Of a DNA stretch of 64,000 nt, positions 42,185-54,550 are shown in pieces. A model generated the notes under the pieces. It was not told the origin of the DNA. It searched no databases and worked only from the letters and a program-made list of their open reading frames with translations. The stretch is from Spirometra erinaceieuropaei. Lineage: Eukaryota > Platyhelminthes > Cestoda > Diphyllobothriidea > Diphyllobothriidae. Position 1 is the first letter of the stretch, and the number at the start of each line of letters is the position of its first letter. Location of the stretch: assembly GCA_902702965.1 (NCBI GenBank), contig CACRXP010000066.1, forward strand, positions 1,278,504 to 1,342,503, read 5' to 3'. The position numbers and the translations under genes were made by a program.

Positions 42185-44065
42185 ATGCGAATTCGTGCAG
42201 CACCCTAAAAATTAGCAAATTACTTCACTGGTGTGGATTTGTTTCTTTAGATACGTAAGATGCACAAGTTTAGCGGATTCGACTAAGTACATATTCAGCA
42301 TAGGCACATGACCGAGAACTCGCTACGCGCAGGCAGAAGCGTAGACTAAAGCTATATCAAGTTGTCCAACTGTGGTCTCCTGTAAAATTACATTTGCCAG
42401 TTCTTGTTGCTATACCTAATCAGACCACCAACATCGATATTCGTGAGGTGTATTACAAAGTACTCTAATTCACTGAATCCTTCCTCTATTTCAGGTGTGA
42501 ATTACTGGACACGGAAATAGCGGATCTCCGAATTGCCTTCTTGGTGACTGCTTAAGAGGACCATGCGATAGACTGGGCTAGCAATCGTCAGCTGCAAGCA
42601 CCGACTGCCTCAGAAATTTTGAACAGGCCCCCTGCTATTATCATCAACGTTTAGGGGCTTGCATTACTTGGCATGACATTAATGTTAGTTTACGAAATGC
42701 GTTCACTGAAGCTACCTCATGATTCCCAATCCAATCATGCCGTCCTGAGGAGAAAACGGCTAGCAATTCCGAACTGTGCAAGCTGCAGTACTATGGCTTC
42801 TTTCTTTGGTAGACATTTATGCATTGGTCCAATGGCTGTGGCTATCTAGCAGACTATTCCGACTTTTCTTGGATCTTCTTGAGGGGGCATCGGAATTCAC
42901 ATCTACACATTGACTTTGCACGTATTTGTATTACAAATATTACTCTCTTGTTTGATAAGTTTTGGTAAGGCTGGCCAGTGAGAAATAAAATATTAGGATG
43001 TTTCCTAGTGACTTTCCTTTTTGTATCGTTTTCTCGCTTAGTGGTCCAAAATACTGTACCATAGTTTTAAATGCTTTTGCTTTCCTACTGAAGGGGCAGT
43101 GTACAATTGAAAATGACAACCGGTTACAGATGTGACATGTGTATGAGCATCTCTATTCTATATTATGTTGGTTTAATTTCTTGCATATATTGCGATCTAC
43201 GCAATTTTCGCAGCTTTTGTACAGCTGTGAATTGGCTCCTTTGCTGCAATCCTGTTGGCTGGTTTGACCTCCGTTGCAGTCGCACTTCGTTCGGCATGTT
43301 TAAATGTTGACTGTTTTGGCACACTTACTTCACGTCTGAAGACGACTTGGGGAACCAAGATCAAAAATTTGCAATAAAACTTGTTAATCTTTTCCAAAGA
43401 GCTTATTTCTTTCGAATTATTATTCTTGGGATGCCTGTTTTCAAATTCATACGTATGAATTTTAATTGTCATAACTATACAATTGCGAAAATTCCTGCTG
43501 GAAATTCAAAAGACAATTCAGCGAGCAAAGGTCTGTGGATTTATATCGCTATTAATGTAATCAATAAAAGAATGGAGTCAAGCAGGTTATGCTGTAGCTC
43601 CGGCTTGGGGGAGCGGGAATTGAGGGAAAGTGAAACATCGAAATTCTCGTCAGCGTCAAGGGGATGGTGGGCACCGCGCCTAAGCAATCCTTCCTAATCG
43701 AAAACACATTTCAGAAGTTCAGCCAAAATTTCATGAGATCGGTCACTCACTGTAGTATAACAAGAAGCGCTCTGTTGGTCTATGGGCTATTTAGGCTATA
43801 TAAACCCTCAAGTGACCACAGCACGGCAACTTGATATTGCTTTAGTCCACGCATCTGCCTGTGTGTAGCACGTTCTCAGCCATGTGCCTATGCTGCATAA
43901 GTACTTAGTCGAATCCGCTAAGTTTGTGCATCTTGTGTATTTAAAAAAAACAAAACCACACCAGTGCCAATAAATCCTGCCGTTCTTGCCTACTTCAGCT
44001 TCGTACCGGGGACAAAATGCTTCAAATCCCACTTTTTTGTAGGGCACTGCACGAATTCGTATGCA
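42185..44065. repeat. Inverted repeat pair of PLE 5'-UTR sequence with 1.45 kb between
   Basis: About 42185-42365 (plus) matches the reverse complement of about 43825-44065: GCGAATTCGTGCAG, then CACTGGTGTGG, then TTAGCGGATTCGACTAAGTA and TATCAAGTTG. The right-hand copy also holds the PLE UTR block with CCCGGTACGAAGCTGAAG, which is deleted on the left. The 1.45 kb between shows no recognisable gene. A TCTGAAGACGACTTGG string near 43335 resembles PLE ends. Confidence 0.65.
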
Positions 44066-45637
44066 GAGTATACACTTATGTGTACTTCACTACGCGTCAA
44101 ACTAAGAATTGAGACAATTGTCATGGGTAAAAGGCAAGTATCGGTTAAAGGCAGATTAGGGTTATGCTCAGCGACAATTTGTGCGGTTTGCAGAACGGAA
44201 TACCGCCAATCTCATCTTGCCTCGAAATCACAGGTTGCGGCCAAAATTAATGGTCGCACTTCAGCGAGAACGCAATAAGCGCCAGACTGTTGATTAAGTC
44301 TGGGTTAACTAAAATGCCCAATTAGGCATTAGTGTTCGTTGTCAGAATCCGCAACTTATGTATGCGCACTTCCACTGCCCTCATGTCCTCTACGCCAACG
44401 GCAGTTTGACCGTCGCAATTGATGACACCCATTAGGTGCCTCTCCCCCCCAACCCGCAGTGACGTCAGCGGTGACTTGCGCTTGAGTTAGTTTGTAGTTT
44501 GGCAAACTTGGGCCGCATCCTCTGCGCTCTTTCCTCCTCATCCACCATTATTCGGTGGCTAGACAACGTCCAGACGACCAAGAGAGGATGTGGACGCAGT
44601 AGTTGACAAGGCCAGGCAGTCCGTCCATACGTGCCATGCACGACCTGCGCCCACATTCAAATGTCAGGCTGCTCTAAATGTCGCTTGGCTCTCAGGTAGG
44701 TTCCTCTGCGTAGCTGACCTTGAGTAAATTTAAAAAAAAACGAAAAAGTCCATTTCATATGCATCGAAAGATAGGAGCAGGCAACATTTACCATGGCACT
44801 TGTGTCAAAGAGGACATAATTCAGGATTAAAGGACTTACTCGGATATTCTGCAACAGACGCAATAAATTACTGCTTTCAAGGTACGCGCCGATTGAAGGC
44901 AGGGCTTCACACGCGAATTCTCCTTTGAATTTGAAAAACGCATGCCAGACATTACTCCGAAATCGACCTCCTATCAGATTTCCGGGGGGGATCCCCGATC
45001 AGCGATAGATTTCCACGACCACAAAGTGGTTCGTTAGTCAGAGCTGTCGTGGAATGGAACAAACAGTGGCACTGGGTTTGCCGTGTGTCCGCGGTAGTTT
45101 ATAACTGGACATTATCAAATTCAGAAATCTTAGATTTAGGACGAACTAAACTTTTAAACTAAACCAAATGATTTGACTGTGCTTTACGCTGAAAACCATA
45201 TCGTTTTTCTAGAAATCCGTCCCAGAGTTAACAGGTGATTCTCAAGGTATTAAATAAATTCGCATATTTTTGGAAATAGCTTAACGATTAGGTCAGTCGA
45301 GGTCATGCTACCATAGCTGTGGCGATACAACGTTCCCATTTACGAATAAAGGTACGGCACGATGATATGTGGCAGCCGTTTACGCGCACCACACGGCATG
45401 ATTTCCACTTTATCTACGAAGTAGCTTGATTGTCGTCCAGAATCGGACATGGATGACAATGTCATAGGGGAGCGAGGCTGCGATCGCAGTCGGTTTTGAT
45501 ATAAAACGATGTATGCTGGCGGCGATCTACAAGAGGACGAGTTTAGCGTGGAGAAGATTTTGCGTGTTCGCATCCGAAGTGTGAATTAAGGGTATCTTTT
45601 AAAGTGGAAGGGTTACTCTGGCAAAGAAAATACGTGA
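44066..45637. other. No recognised feature
   Basis: No motif, splice context or repeat copy found. A homopolymer of A near 44733 and several short frames have no support. Confidence 0.35.
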
Positions 45638-46072
45638 GGACCCGAGGAAAACCTAGATTGCTCAGATGTGACCAATGTATTTGAGGGCCGAAGATCTGCC
45701 GAACGGAACTCGAAACTAAATGGCGCTCTTCCGTCAAGTAGCAAAAGATCAGACATAGCACCAAATGCGGATCCTTCCGACGATTCTCCGAAAGAGACTG
45801 ACACGCGGCAGAGCCGCTCACGCGCTTTTTCTTATATGACATTGAGATCTGAGGATCTGGGCTCTAGCACACAAAAGGCACCAGCCAATGACGCAGCGAA
45901 ATCAGCAAAGAAGAGACGAACGATCTCAAGTAATTCAAACGGCAAGGAGGACAGTCAACTCGGCACTCATGACTCGCCTGAGAAAAATATAGAAAATACA
46001 GCTCCTCCTGAAAAGCTTCCCATAGAGAACTACAGAAACGCCAACGGCAGCATTCAATGTCAGAGGTTTTGA
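45638..46072 (+). CDS. Unidentified open frame, Ser/Lys/Glu-rich
   Basis: The frame is open from about 45638 to a TGA/TAA-terminated end at 46072 (about 140 codons) but has no ATG near its beginning; the first Met lies in SYMTLRSEDLG. The protein would be hydrophilic and low in complexity (SSSKRSDIAPNADPSDDSPK, KSAKKRRTISSNSNGKED), with a possible nuclear-localisation-like KKRR. It could be a decayed LINE ORF1 or a host exon. I recognise no homologue and no firm splice sites, so coding status is uncertain. Confidence 0.25.
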   Translation, partial: GPEENLDCSDVTNVFEGRRSAERNSKLNGALPSSSKRSDIAPNADPSDDSPKETDTRQSRSRAFSYMTLRSEDLGSSTQKAPANDAAKSAKKRRTISSNSNGKEDSQLGTHDSPEKNIENTAPPEKLPIENYRNANGSIQCQRF

Positions 46073-46857
46073 TCGAAGACTCAAAGCAGAACGCATAATC
46101 GGCACAATCGAATTAGCTTCGAATATAAGCAAAAAGAACTAACTAACCACGTCAGATAGAAGAAGGTGCACAGGGCAAAAAACAAGCAGAAATTTAACAC
46201 ATGCTTGATTTAATTAGATAGGACAGCGTCGCCCTTCCAAACGTGAGTTCTGACGACATAGTGTTCACTACCTTCTCCGTGTGGCCGAATTCATTTCCGT
46301 GGGATTAGACAATGTGTCCTGACCGACCTTAAGAATTTAAGGGATATTTCGTAAGTAAACAGTAAACTTCAGTAGGGTGAATCGAATTTTGCAACAAATC
46401 CAAGGGAACTAATAAAACGTTTCTGTTGAGAAAAGTTTTGTTGATCTAGTTTTAATCGCGTCCATAATATCTCGATTAAAGGGACGGGGAAGTGATGGGG
46501 GTGAACTAATAAACAGAGTTATATTTAACGTTATGCCGTCCCTATTCGATGTTTACTGTTTGCAGATTTTTACATAAAACACATATGACATTTCGGTAAA
46601 TGCTTTTATTTCACTTTGTGATTTAATAAAGATTTAGATTTTAAAAAGTCCCATGACAGTGCTCAGAAGAGTAGTTGGTGGGCATACGTTTGTTTTCAAA
46701 AAATCCTCGTCATGCCGGTACACTTATATGGGAACGGGGCGATTACAGATTGGAAACACTGGTTAAGGTTCGCCTAAAACCAAGCGTGTGTTGGAATATG
46801 GATGGGTGGAGCTGATAGCAATCAATACCAGGGTGGAGGGGTGTGGGGGCATAAGCG

Positions 46858-47335
46858 TTAGTCGATCTTTGACCAAGGTAGGCGCGGGGCCTCAACGCGG
46901 TCCTTTTGCGCGCACATGATCGGTTTTCGTAACCTGACGGCAACCGCCTTTGCTGTTGCTAACATAAACTGACCCAGGTTAGAGTAGTTGAAGTGGGCTC
47001 GTGCGATAAACATCACTGAGGTCCACACGACGCCCTGAATCAATACTATTGCGAGATCGACGCTGTTTATGCTCCTTGTTTGACTTGTTATACGAGCCCT
47101 TGCTGTTGGGAAGGTTTGTAAGACAACTAGACCAAGGTGTGTTCTCAGGAATTCACTCTCAACGCTACCCTTAAAAGAGAGGTTAAGAAACAGCATTTTC
47201 TATCCAGCAGTCTGCGCAATGGATTTTTCCGACCGCTCAGCAATATGTTTCGCGATAATCCTATCGGGATACCCGATTTCGCGAATCAAGCCCTAGGCCG
47301 TTCTGAGCACCGTCTTGATGCTATCTGATGCAGCT
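46858..47335 (-). pseudogene. Penelope-like element relic, thumb to GIY-YIG linker
   Basis: On the minus strand, IREIGYPDRIIAKHIAERSE (thumb, near 47280) is followed by MLFLNLSFKGSVESEFLRTH and TFPTARARITSQTRSI. These parallel FISLPFNGDIILNNIKRRFR and the following region in the PLE at 51090-51250. The frame then drifts, and the GIY-YIG core cannot be read. It appears to continue the minus-strand PLE at 49385-48475, from which it is separated by RTE-like copy C. Confidence 0.55.
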
Positions 47336-48450
47336 CGAATGGGAGATCGGTGATCAAAAATTACGAATTCTCCTTATGTAAGTTGCAAACCCAAGACTGA
47401 TCCCCATTTATGATGGAACTCAAGGCTTTAGAAGCAGCATCCTCAGCATAAAGTGTATTAAGTGTAAGCAGTGTGCGCAGTTGGGGCGGGTATAGTGGGT
47501 GTATGCTTTAATTGATAAAAATGGTTCGCCCCCCTCTGTAGGATGGACTCGGAAGTGGACGATCAGGCCGAAAACTGGGCGAAGGTGCGCTCGGAAATAT
47601 GAGAGGTTTGGGTCGGAACGACACTGCTGGTGGTGTGGGCGGCTGTAGGGTTTGAGGAGGGGATAATCGTCTTCGTGGGTGTCATAGCAGGGGTAATAAA
47701 GACGGTGGGTTAGACTACATCGTCATTACAGATCGCTGACATAATTTGTACTTGTTTGAGATAGCTCACGGTGGTTCTGCAGCATCGTTTTTGCTCTTCT
47801 TGTCAGCGACAACATGCAGCTATTTAAATTGCCTTGAAATAGTCGCCTGAATAGGCGTTCGTAATCCATCACCTCGTGAATGCCGTTGGTGCTGCCTGAG
47901 TTCAAATCGAATGAGACATCCGGTGATCATGAATTAGGAATTCTCATTACCACAAGTTGCAAACCAAAACCGATTCCTATTCTTTAGGGAACCCAAGGCT
48001 TGAGAAGCAGTATCGGCAGCATCAATGTAGTACTAATACAATGTCGAAGGTTAGCAAGGATAAAAATAGATCTTAGGCGAAGCCAACTGGCACTTGTTGC
48101 GTAGTCAGGTTGGGTGGTGAAAGTTACTGAGTAATATTCTATAATAGTCAACCGCATTAGTCAACCCTACACCCTGCTGCCAAGTATCGTTCCATGAAGA
48201 TCTGAACAGCATGGCGTCTACACCCTCGCTATCATCTTTAACCGGCGAACCAAAGCAGGTGTCGATGCTCGCCGTGTGCGTGTCTGCGCCTTCAGAGGTC
48301 GTCGTCTGAGAATTAATCACCACACTCAGTCGCCTCTTTATGCGAAAATGACATGCGGAGAATGCGACGTGCAATCTGTAGGGAAACCATGCAAGCTCCG
48401 GGCGTCATCGCGCTAAGCAAAATTCGTGACGTATGTACTACTTACTATTC
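47336..48450 (-). pseudogene. RTE-like LINE C-terminal relic, copy C
   Basis: A short partial copy (47336-47460) is followed by the main copy from about 47466, closely parallel to copies A and B. The minus strand keeps the CEGADTHT-like section near 48290. Both flanks are minus-strand PLE sequence, and a similar string of about 30 bases (GATAGxATCAAGxxGGTGCT on the minus strand) is found at both edges, as expected if the RTE-like element inserted into the PLE. Confidence 0.5.
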
Positions 48451-48474
48451 GTGTTTGTTCATTTGATTGGACAT

Positions 48475-49385
48475 CCTAAGCACCTTCTTGATTCTATCTG
48501 CAAAGCCAATTTCGGCAAGAGGCTACTTACTCCGGGAAAGGAAGTAATTAGCGCTATTTATTTGTACGTGCCAGAGACAGAAATAAAAAGGCCTCGAAGT
48601 GGCTGTTGTGTGAAGGTGGTCATGATGCCTTATCCTAGTCATCGGAGTAAAAATCGGACAATTTATTACCCTCTTGTCAATGCCTGCAACTGCGGCATTA
48701 CATTCATTTACCACTACCATTAACTTATAAAAACGGTGTCCCGGTTTAATTGGTGACAATGTGGAGGATCACAATTTGTGATACCTTAAATTTCGTAGAT
48801 GTGCAGCTCTTTTGCTCAACACAATTGCTTCTTAGAGTAAGTAGCCGCGGCCATAAATCATACCCCTGCCCAAATATTTCCTTTCCTTTGAGCAAAAAAC
48901 CCTGGCTTAATTTTCTTTTTGTTGAATGGGCACGAAACTGCCCAAGTTCGTGTGTTATCCAGACCAGATTTCCATCTTACAGACACACCTTTAGACACTG
49001 TCTTCGGATCCTCAGTTTAGAAGGACATCTAGGAAAGGGAGGGGACGAGATTTTTCCATCTCCAAAGTGAACCTGATCGACGGATTTTTCTAATTATATA
49101 CATTTAAGAGGGCAGCTATTTCGGTTGTTGGAATGGCAATTACAAAGATATCATCGATGTTGTGACGGTGATAGTTTAATTTCTTGGTCCGTGCGCAAGG
49201 TTGCTATCTATTCAACGTGCCCAGGAGGAAATCTTCTTAAAAAGGCTCAATGTCAAAGGCCCTTAAACCGACGTCTAACTGTATACATAGTTGGTTTTCA
49301 AGGAGAAAATGCATATTTATTTGTGCATCATAATAATATTTCCTCTGGTGTGTTCGTCACAATTCCCATTTCCTGGTGATAACTT
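48475..49385 (-). pseudogene. Penelope-like element relic, RT part (second unit)
   Basis: Homologous to 37319-38290 and in the same position relative to its neighbours. LPFLDVLLN, KMEIWSG and HTNLGSFVPIQQKEN are legible on the minus strand, with added stops. It is a second copy of the same relic, produced by duplication of the larger block. Confidence 0.6.
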
Positions 49386-50570
49386 GATAGGAAAACGCAG
49401 GTGTAATTAAAGCCTTAAAACGTCAGAACGCTTATAAAATTTTGATGTTCTAAAAATTTGAAGCTTTTCGCCCCTGGTACGAAGCTGAAGCAGGCAAGCA
49501 GGGCAGGATTTAATGTTACCGAAGAATTTCGCGACTGTTCGTCTGCTGCGTCCTGTCGCTTCATAATACAGATAGCGAGTGGGAAGAAAACACGAGATTT
49601 GAATTCATGCAGAAAATCAATGCAGAAACAACAAGGTCATGACTTTGGATAAAGCTGTTTAATGGATAAAGTTAGTAAGTCAACACCGCATGGGAAGAAG
49701 TGTGGGAAAAAGGGGCGTTAAAGAAGAAGAAGAAGAAAGAGAGGGGAACTGAAAATCATGGAGCCAGAGGCTACCATGGTAATACTAGGCTAACCACGTG
49801 TTCTAACTGTGTACAAAGATCTGGTTTTACCCGCAGTATATAGGCAGAAGAATTTATTTATAATCTGTCTGAAATTAAACTTACTAAGCTACAAACCGAG
49901 GCTCTGTCGTTAGGACTTGATTTCTGTGTCCCGAAAGATTAATCCTGTTGAAATTGAAGCGCAATTTGAGGACTTGGATTCTCAATTATCTGAATTGATA
50001 CCCAGATATTCTGACGAAATGAGCTGACTGAAAGCAAAAGTTGTTAATATTTCGCACCAGTCCCGCAGACCTCCACCTATAATTAAATAACACTTGACTA
50101 CACTATTTCCTTTTAAGCATCATAAACAAATAATAATTTCCAAACCTAACGAGGGCCATCGGGTTGTCGTTCTAAGTCGCAGTGACTACGTGACATAAAT
50201 GGAAGCCATTTTGCGTGATCAGAGTAAATTCCGTTTAGAAACCTCGGGGAAGGTAGAAAGCAGGGCAATGGAGGAGTCCGCCCGAAAAACAATCAAAAAG
50301 TTGCTGGACAACAATTTGTTGAACTTCAAAGCAGACTTTTGCCTAAAACCTAAGAGTTAACATACCCCAGAATTTATGCATTAACAAAAATGCATAAAGC
50401 AAAAGTGCATTAACAAAAATACATAAGACACATTTTTTCTATGTATAAGTCACCGTTTCACAAAGTAGCACAGTGGCTACTCAAGAAATTCGAGCGAATC
50501 CGACTACTATTTCCTACTTATACGCTAAAAGACAGCCTTTGCCAACCAATTTTATAGACAAATTGAAAGA

Positions 50571-50924
50571 GTGGAAATGGAAAGTCTTCTCAGCCCTACC
50601 TTTGCTGACATCTTTATGGGTCATCCAGAAGAAAAAGTGTCCGCGAAATTTAATATGCTGCCACTCTACAAAAGATTCATGGATGATATTTTTGCTATTG
50701 TTGAAAACATTCATGAGGCTGAAGAATTGCTTTCTATTATAAATAGCCTACGTGCAAGAAGCAAATGTACAATAGAAAATCAAAAAGACAGTGAACTATC
50801 CTTTCTGGAAGTTCTTCTGTTTAGACAGGAAGATGGTCTAATAAGACTTCCGTTTTCCACAAAAATACTTGGGAGGTTCATTGAGTGCATTTTTGAGTTT
50901 TGTACCCATAAAATGGAAACGTAA
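50571..50924 (+). pseudogene. PLE C reverse transcriptase, motifs 4 to 7
   Basis: The frame covers MESLLSPTFADIFMGHPEEK, FMDDIFAIVENIHEAEELLS (Asp pair present; PLEs more often have YVDD) and LSFLEVLLFRQEDGLIRLPF. It shifts near 50880, where the thumb continues in the frame starting at 50869. The first catalytic Asp (motif 3) is absent because of the upstream deletion, so no activity is expected. Confidence 0.8.
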
Positions 50925-51530
50925 CTTGGTATGCGCACTTTTCCAAAGAACAAGGAATATTCGTTCTAATGACACACTGAATGCAGAACTTGCACACCTC
51001 AAGGAAGCTCTGCGTAAGCGAGGATATCCTGCACGTTTCATCCACAAGTACAGCAACTCAACACGGCCAGAATTGACAGAACATTCAGTTGCTAAAAAGC
51101 CCGTTTTTATATCTTTGCCCTTTAATGGCGACATTATATTAAATAATATCAAACGGCGATTTCGTTCCGCCATTCAAAGGACATACAATGCAGCCGAACT
51201 CTTATTATGCAATCCTAGTAAGTCTCTTTCGATTATACGTGCGAAGGATGTCTTGCCAATGCATCCCACTTCAAAATGTGTTTATGAATTCACATGCGCT
51301 TGCGGATGCAAGTACATTGGGCGAACACAAAGACAGTTGGCAGCCAGGGCTAGTTAGCACCTGCCCAGATGGCTCCTAAAGCAAGATAATAAAATCCCGC
51401 GTTCCTCCCTTACGAAACACCTACTTAATAGTGCTCATTCCGTCGACCGCAAAAGTACCTTCCGAGTAGTTGTTCGGGAACGAACAACTCGTCCATTGCG
51501 TTATCTAGAGAGGACCATAAAAGGCGGGTG
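50869..51530 (+). pseudogene. PLE C thumb and GIY-YIG endonuclease
   Basis: SFVPIKWKRNLVCALFQRTR, RKRGYPARFIHKYSNSTRPE, VFISLPFNGDIILNNIKRRF, then YEFTCACGCKYIGRTQRQLA. The TAG at 51355-51357 falls at the EH position that follows (compare INEHKLAV in PLE B). Beyond it the same frame reads HLPRWLLKQDNKIPRSSLTK and LRYLERTIKGG before TGA. The GIY-YIG domain makes the target nick in PLE insertion; it is interrupted here. Confidence 0.8.
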
Positions 51531-51539
51531 AAACTAGAC

Positions 51540-51660
51540 CTTTGTAAACAGGTAGAACACGTGGTTAGCTTAATATTTCCATGGTAACGACAGGACGCAT
51601 CTGACGAGCAGTCGCGAAATATTTTGGCACTATTAAATCCGTCCCTGCTTGCATGCTTCA
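51540..51660 (-). repeat. Inverted PLE 5'-UTR piece at the 3' end of PLE C
   Basis: The reverse complement matches 38370-38690, with the middle deleted: AAGCAGGGACGGATTTAATA, ATTTCGCGACTGCTCGTC, then CCATGGAAATATTAAGCTAA. It follows PLE C directly. Inverted 5' sequence next to the 3' end is a known arrangement for PLE insertions. Confidence 0.6.
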
Positions 51661-54550
51661 ATAATGTTATGAGACGTCTGACGAGGACATCAGTAATCAG
51701 GTAAGGTTAAGTTCTTTGACGTCGTCGATGAATTCGAAGGTTACTCCGGAAGCAATTTTCTGCTGATCAATAACAACAATAACTTGGTCCACGTAACTCG
51801 GTCACCAAACAACCAATGACCATATTATGATACAAGACATAATGAGGCGATTTTGCAACATGAAAAAGCTGAGCCTTATGCTGCGCAGATAGTGAAGAAA
51901 TATTCTATGCATTTCGTTCGAACATCCTACAGCGTCCGCCGTATTGACCGGACACGCGTTATCAGCTTTTATGAGATCGTTCGGCATCAGGTGACCCTAC
52001 ATAACAGCAACGACGTTCCTATGACGAATTTCAAAATCCGATCGATCGATCGACTACATAAAGACGTCAGTCGTTTCTCTATCACGGAATCAATGTCTTA
52101 CCGGAAAAAATGGGAAGGCGTCGATAGCTGTCAATGGTCAGTTAATTGAAAAGAATATATTGCATAGTCCTTTGTAAGTAAATTTTGAGTACTATCATAA
52201 AGCTGTCGCAATTTGATTCCTCCTCAGTTAACGAGATAATTCGGTCATTGACACAGGGCGCAGAATAAGGTATCAATGACTTAGTTTGAATGTGAAATCT
52301 TTGGTAGTGCTATTCTGTTTAGATCTGAGTTGCCCTCATTGCTTTTTGTATGAGGCCGCGGTCCTTTGGGGACGGATCAGGGTCTGTGGTAGTACGCCGA
52401 CCTGTCGGCTCGCGCCGCGCCAACGAACTTCGTCCGATCTTTTCTCCGGTTTGTTGACCTAGTTGTGAAATGGGTGAAGCTATGTGAAGAGGGCGCATAG
52501 CGGCAGACGTCGCGAAGATCTATTATGAATATAATTTATTTTCCATATACAACACCGTCCCTTGTGTGAGGCTACACGGTGCACATCTTCCGAAACGACA
52601 GTAGAACGCCATATATATATATATATATATACATATGCTTTACAGGTTTAGGCCTTTGTAAATTTCCACTTGCATTTTGACGATTGGGCAACCGCTATAA
52701 CCGTACAGTGCGTTTGGGCTACAGATTTCCCTATGAACACGTTTACTTTACAATGACAATGTGATTCCGTCCAATTGCAGGCGTATTTAAGAGGACCCTT
52801 GACTTTTCACGACAGTGTCCACGGGCGACGATCCCCTGCTTATCAACTACAAGTCAGAATAGTGCAGATTTCGAATAAGAATATTTCAAAATCTTGAAGC
52901 CTTTTGTGTTTCTCTCAGTGAAGTGCTGTCTTCCGTATGTTTATCCCACATCATCCATTTATTCATATTGTCTTAACGCCAAATTCATTTATTGAAAATA
53001 ATTTGAAATCAGGTAGCTTCATATGATTTTTTCGTTGTCATTACATGTTTGGCCACGTATGCTGGTATTTGACGGATAGCTGCGCTCTACATTATTTATA
53101 CTTATGTTGCTGTCTTCTCGAATCAAAATGACATGTTTGAATAAGAAAGCCTTCATTTTCAGCTACTTTGGTCGAGAGCAAAACAAGGATCATTGAACAC
53201 CTCACACAATCAAAAGTTGAAAAACCGTAACAACAAAATGACGTTGGTTACAATAAATCAAATGTTTGCCTGCTGATGGCAGAATTTGTAAAATGGGATC
53301 TTGTGAATGTTTACCCAAGATTCAGAACGGCATCTTTTGGCATCAGCTGTCTATCCAGTTTGCCCGACAACACGCCCACCAATTAAAATTCTTACGCGAG
53401 CAAACAAATACAACCCTTGTGGCCTGGCCGAGACAAAGTTTTACTCGCGTACGGCTTATGAACGAAGAACAGAAAAAATTTCTAGTCTGTACAGATGTGC
53501 AGCCCATTGTCCCCAATTACAAAAATAATGGCAAATTCTGTTTCGTTCGTTAAGCCCATATTGAAATTGAGTGGGAAAATACAATGGTTACAAATATACT
53601 CATTTTTTACTTTACGAAAATCAGCAGTTTTTCGTGAAGAAAAACTCCTGTAACTGAAACAGTTATAATTTCTTGAAGAATAGTGAATTGGAGTCAATAT
53701 CTTGTATACCGAACAACAATCTGTGGCCGGACCCATTGCGATTTTCAGTTAAGCTATGCCAAAGGATCGCACAGACGTAAAATTTTCTTTTTCGATTTTT
53801 GTTTCATATGCTTTATTTTACTTATTTTGTTGGGTCCGTGAACATTCGGAATCTGCAGGCCTTGATCATTCATTCTTTCTCTTTGGCCTTGTTTTTTTCA
53901 GAATAAGAAAAAAATGCCCCACTTTGCATCGGCATCCTCCACCTCCTCCACTCTTGCAGACGCTCACGCAAGAAGCCTGAAATCTTTCAGTAGCGGGCGC
54001 CTAGTTCGCTTTAATCTTTTTTATTTGCCAGTAATTTGTCTGACATATATCTAAATAACATGTGTTGCTGAATTAAAATAATCGTAACGATAGAGGACAG
54101 CAGGTCTTGACATGACTTTTGAATGCGTAAGGTGTGGAATAAGGATAGGTCTCAGTAGTTTAGCATATGTTGCTTTTTTCTGCTGTTGTGCCTATGCACA
54201 TTTATGGCCATTTGAAGTGCCGTACAGATTTAACATCAACATTCTGGAGCTTGTCGTTCTGACGTTTCTGGTGCAAATATAACGACGAACTAAATCATAG
54301 AAGACGTGTAGAATGGGAATAATAGAGCTGACTTAGCTACGACCATAAGAATATCATCGGTTATAAATGAAATAACTAAAATTCCTTGCATCAGGTCTGT
54401 AATATTCTCATTGGTATTTGACCTGCGTACTTCTGAGCAGATGAAGGAGATACAATTTACGTAGGACTTTTGGAAAATCAGAACTGTATCTCTTAGGTCA
54501 CGACACCGCCACTGCCATCTTATACCCGTAAAGTACCTCATCCACCAGAG
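51661..54550. other. No recognised gene; (AT)n microsatellite at 52609-52632
   Basis: Open frames at 51853-52149, 53266-53553 and 53756-53980 show no motif, splice context or family resemblance. The only clear feature is the AT run. This may be ordinary intergenic sequence. Confidence 0.4.

Larger units (their letters stand above)
49440..51537 (+). mobile_element. Penelope-like element C, nearly complete but with an internal RT deletion
   Basis: 5' UTR with the GTACGAAGCTGAAGCAGGCA block; N-terminus IYNLSEIKLTKLQTEALSLG followed by LDFCVP; the SKFRLET block; RT motif 2 SMYKSPFHKVAQWLLKKFER ending TLKDSL near 50545; then directly RT motif 4 FYRQIERVEMESLLSPTFAD, so motif 3 is missing. The element continues with RT motif 5 FMDDIFAIVEN near 50680, the LSFLEVLLFRQEDG block, the thumb KRGYPARFIHKY, and GIY-YIG with CVYEFTCACGCKYIGRTQRQ. 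An in-frame TAG at 51355-51357 is followed by more open frame to the stop at 51530. Confidence 0.8.

Noticed and set aside
42185..44065. Inverted-repeat-bounded DNA transposon
   Set aside because: The repeats are PLE 5'-UTR pieces, and no transposase is found between them.
51853..52149. 98-codon plus-strand frame
   Set aside because: No family resemblance and no context. I could not support it as a gene.
52609..52632. TATA promoter
   Set aside because: It is a plain AT dinucleotide repeat with no gene downstream.
53756..53980. Possible small membrane protein
   Set aside because: The hydrophobic run comes from T-rich DNA; it ends in a low-complexity proline run and has no gene context.
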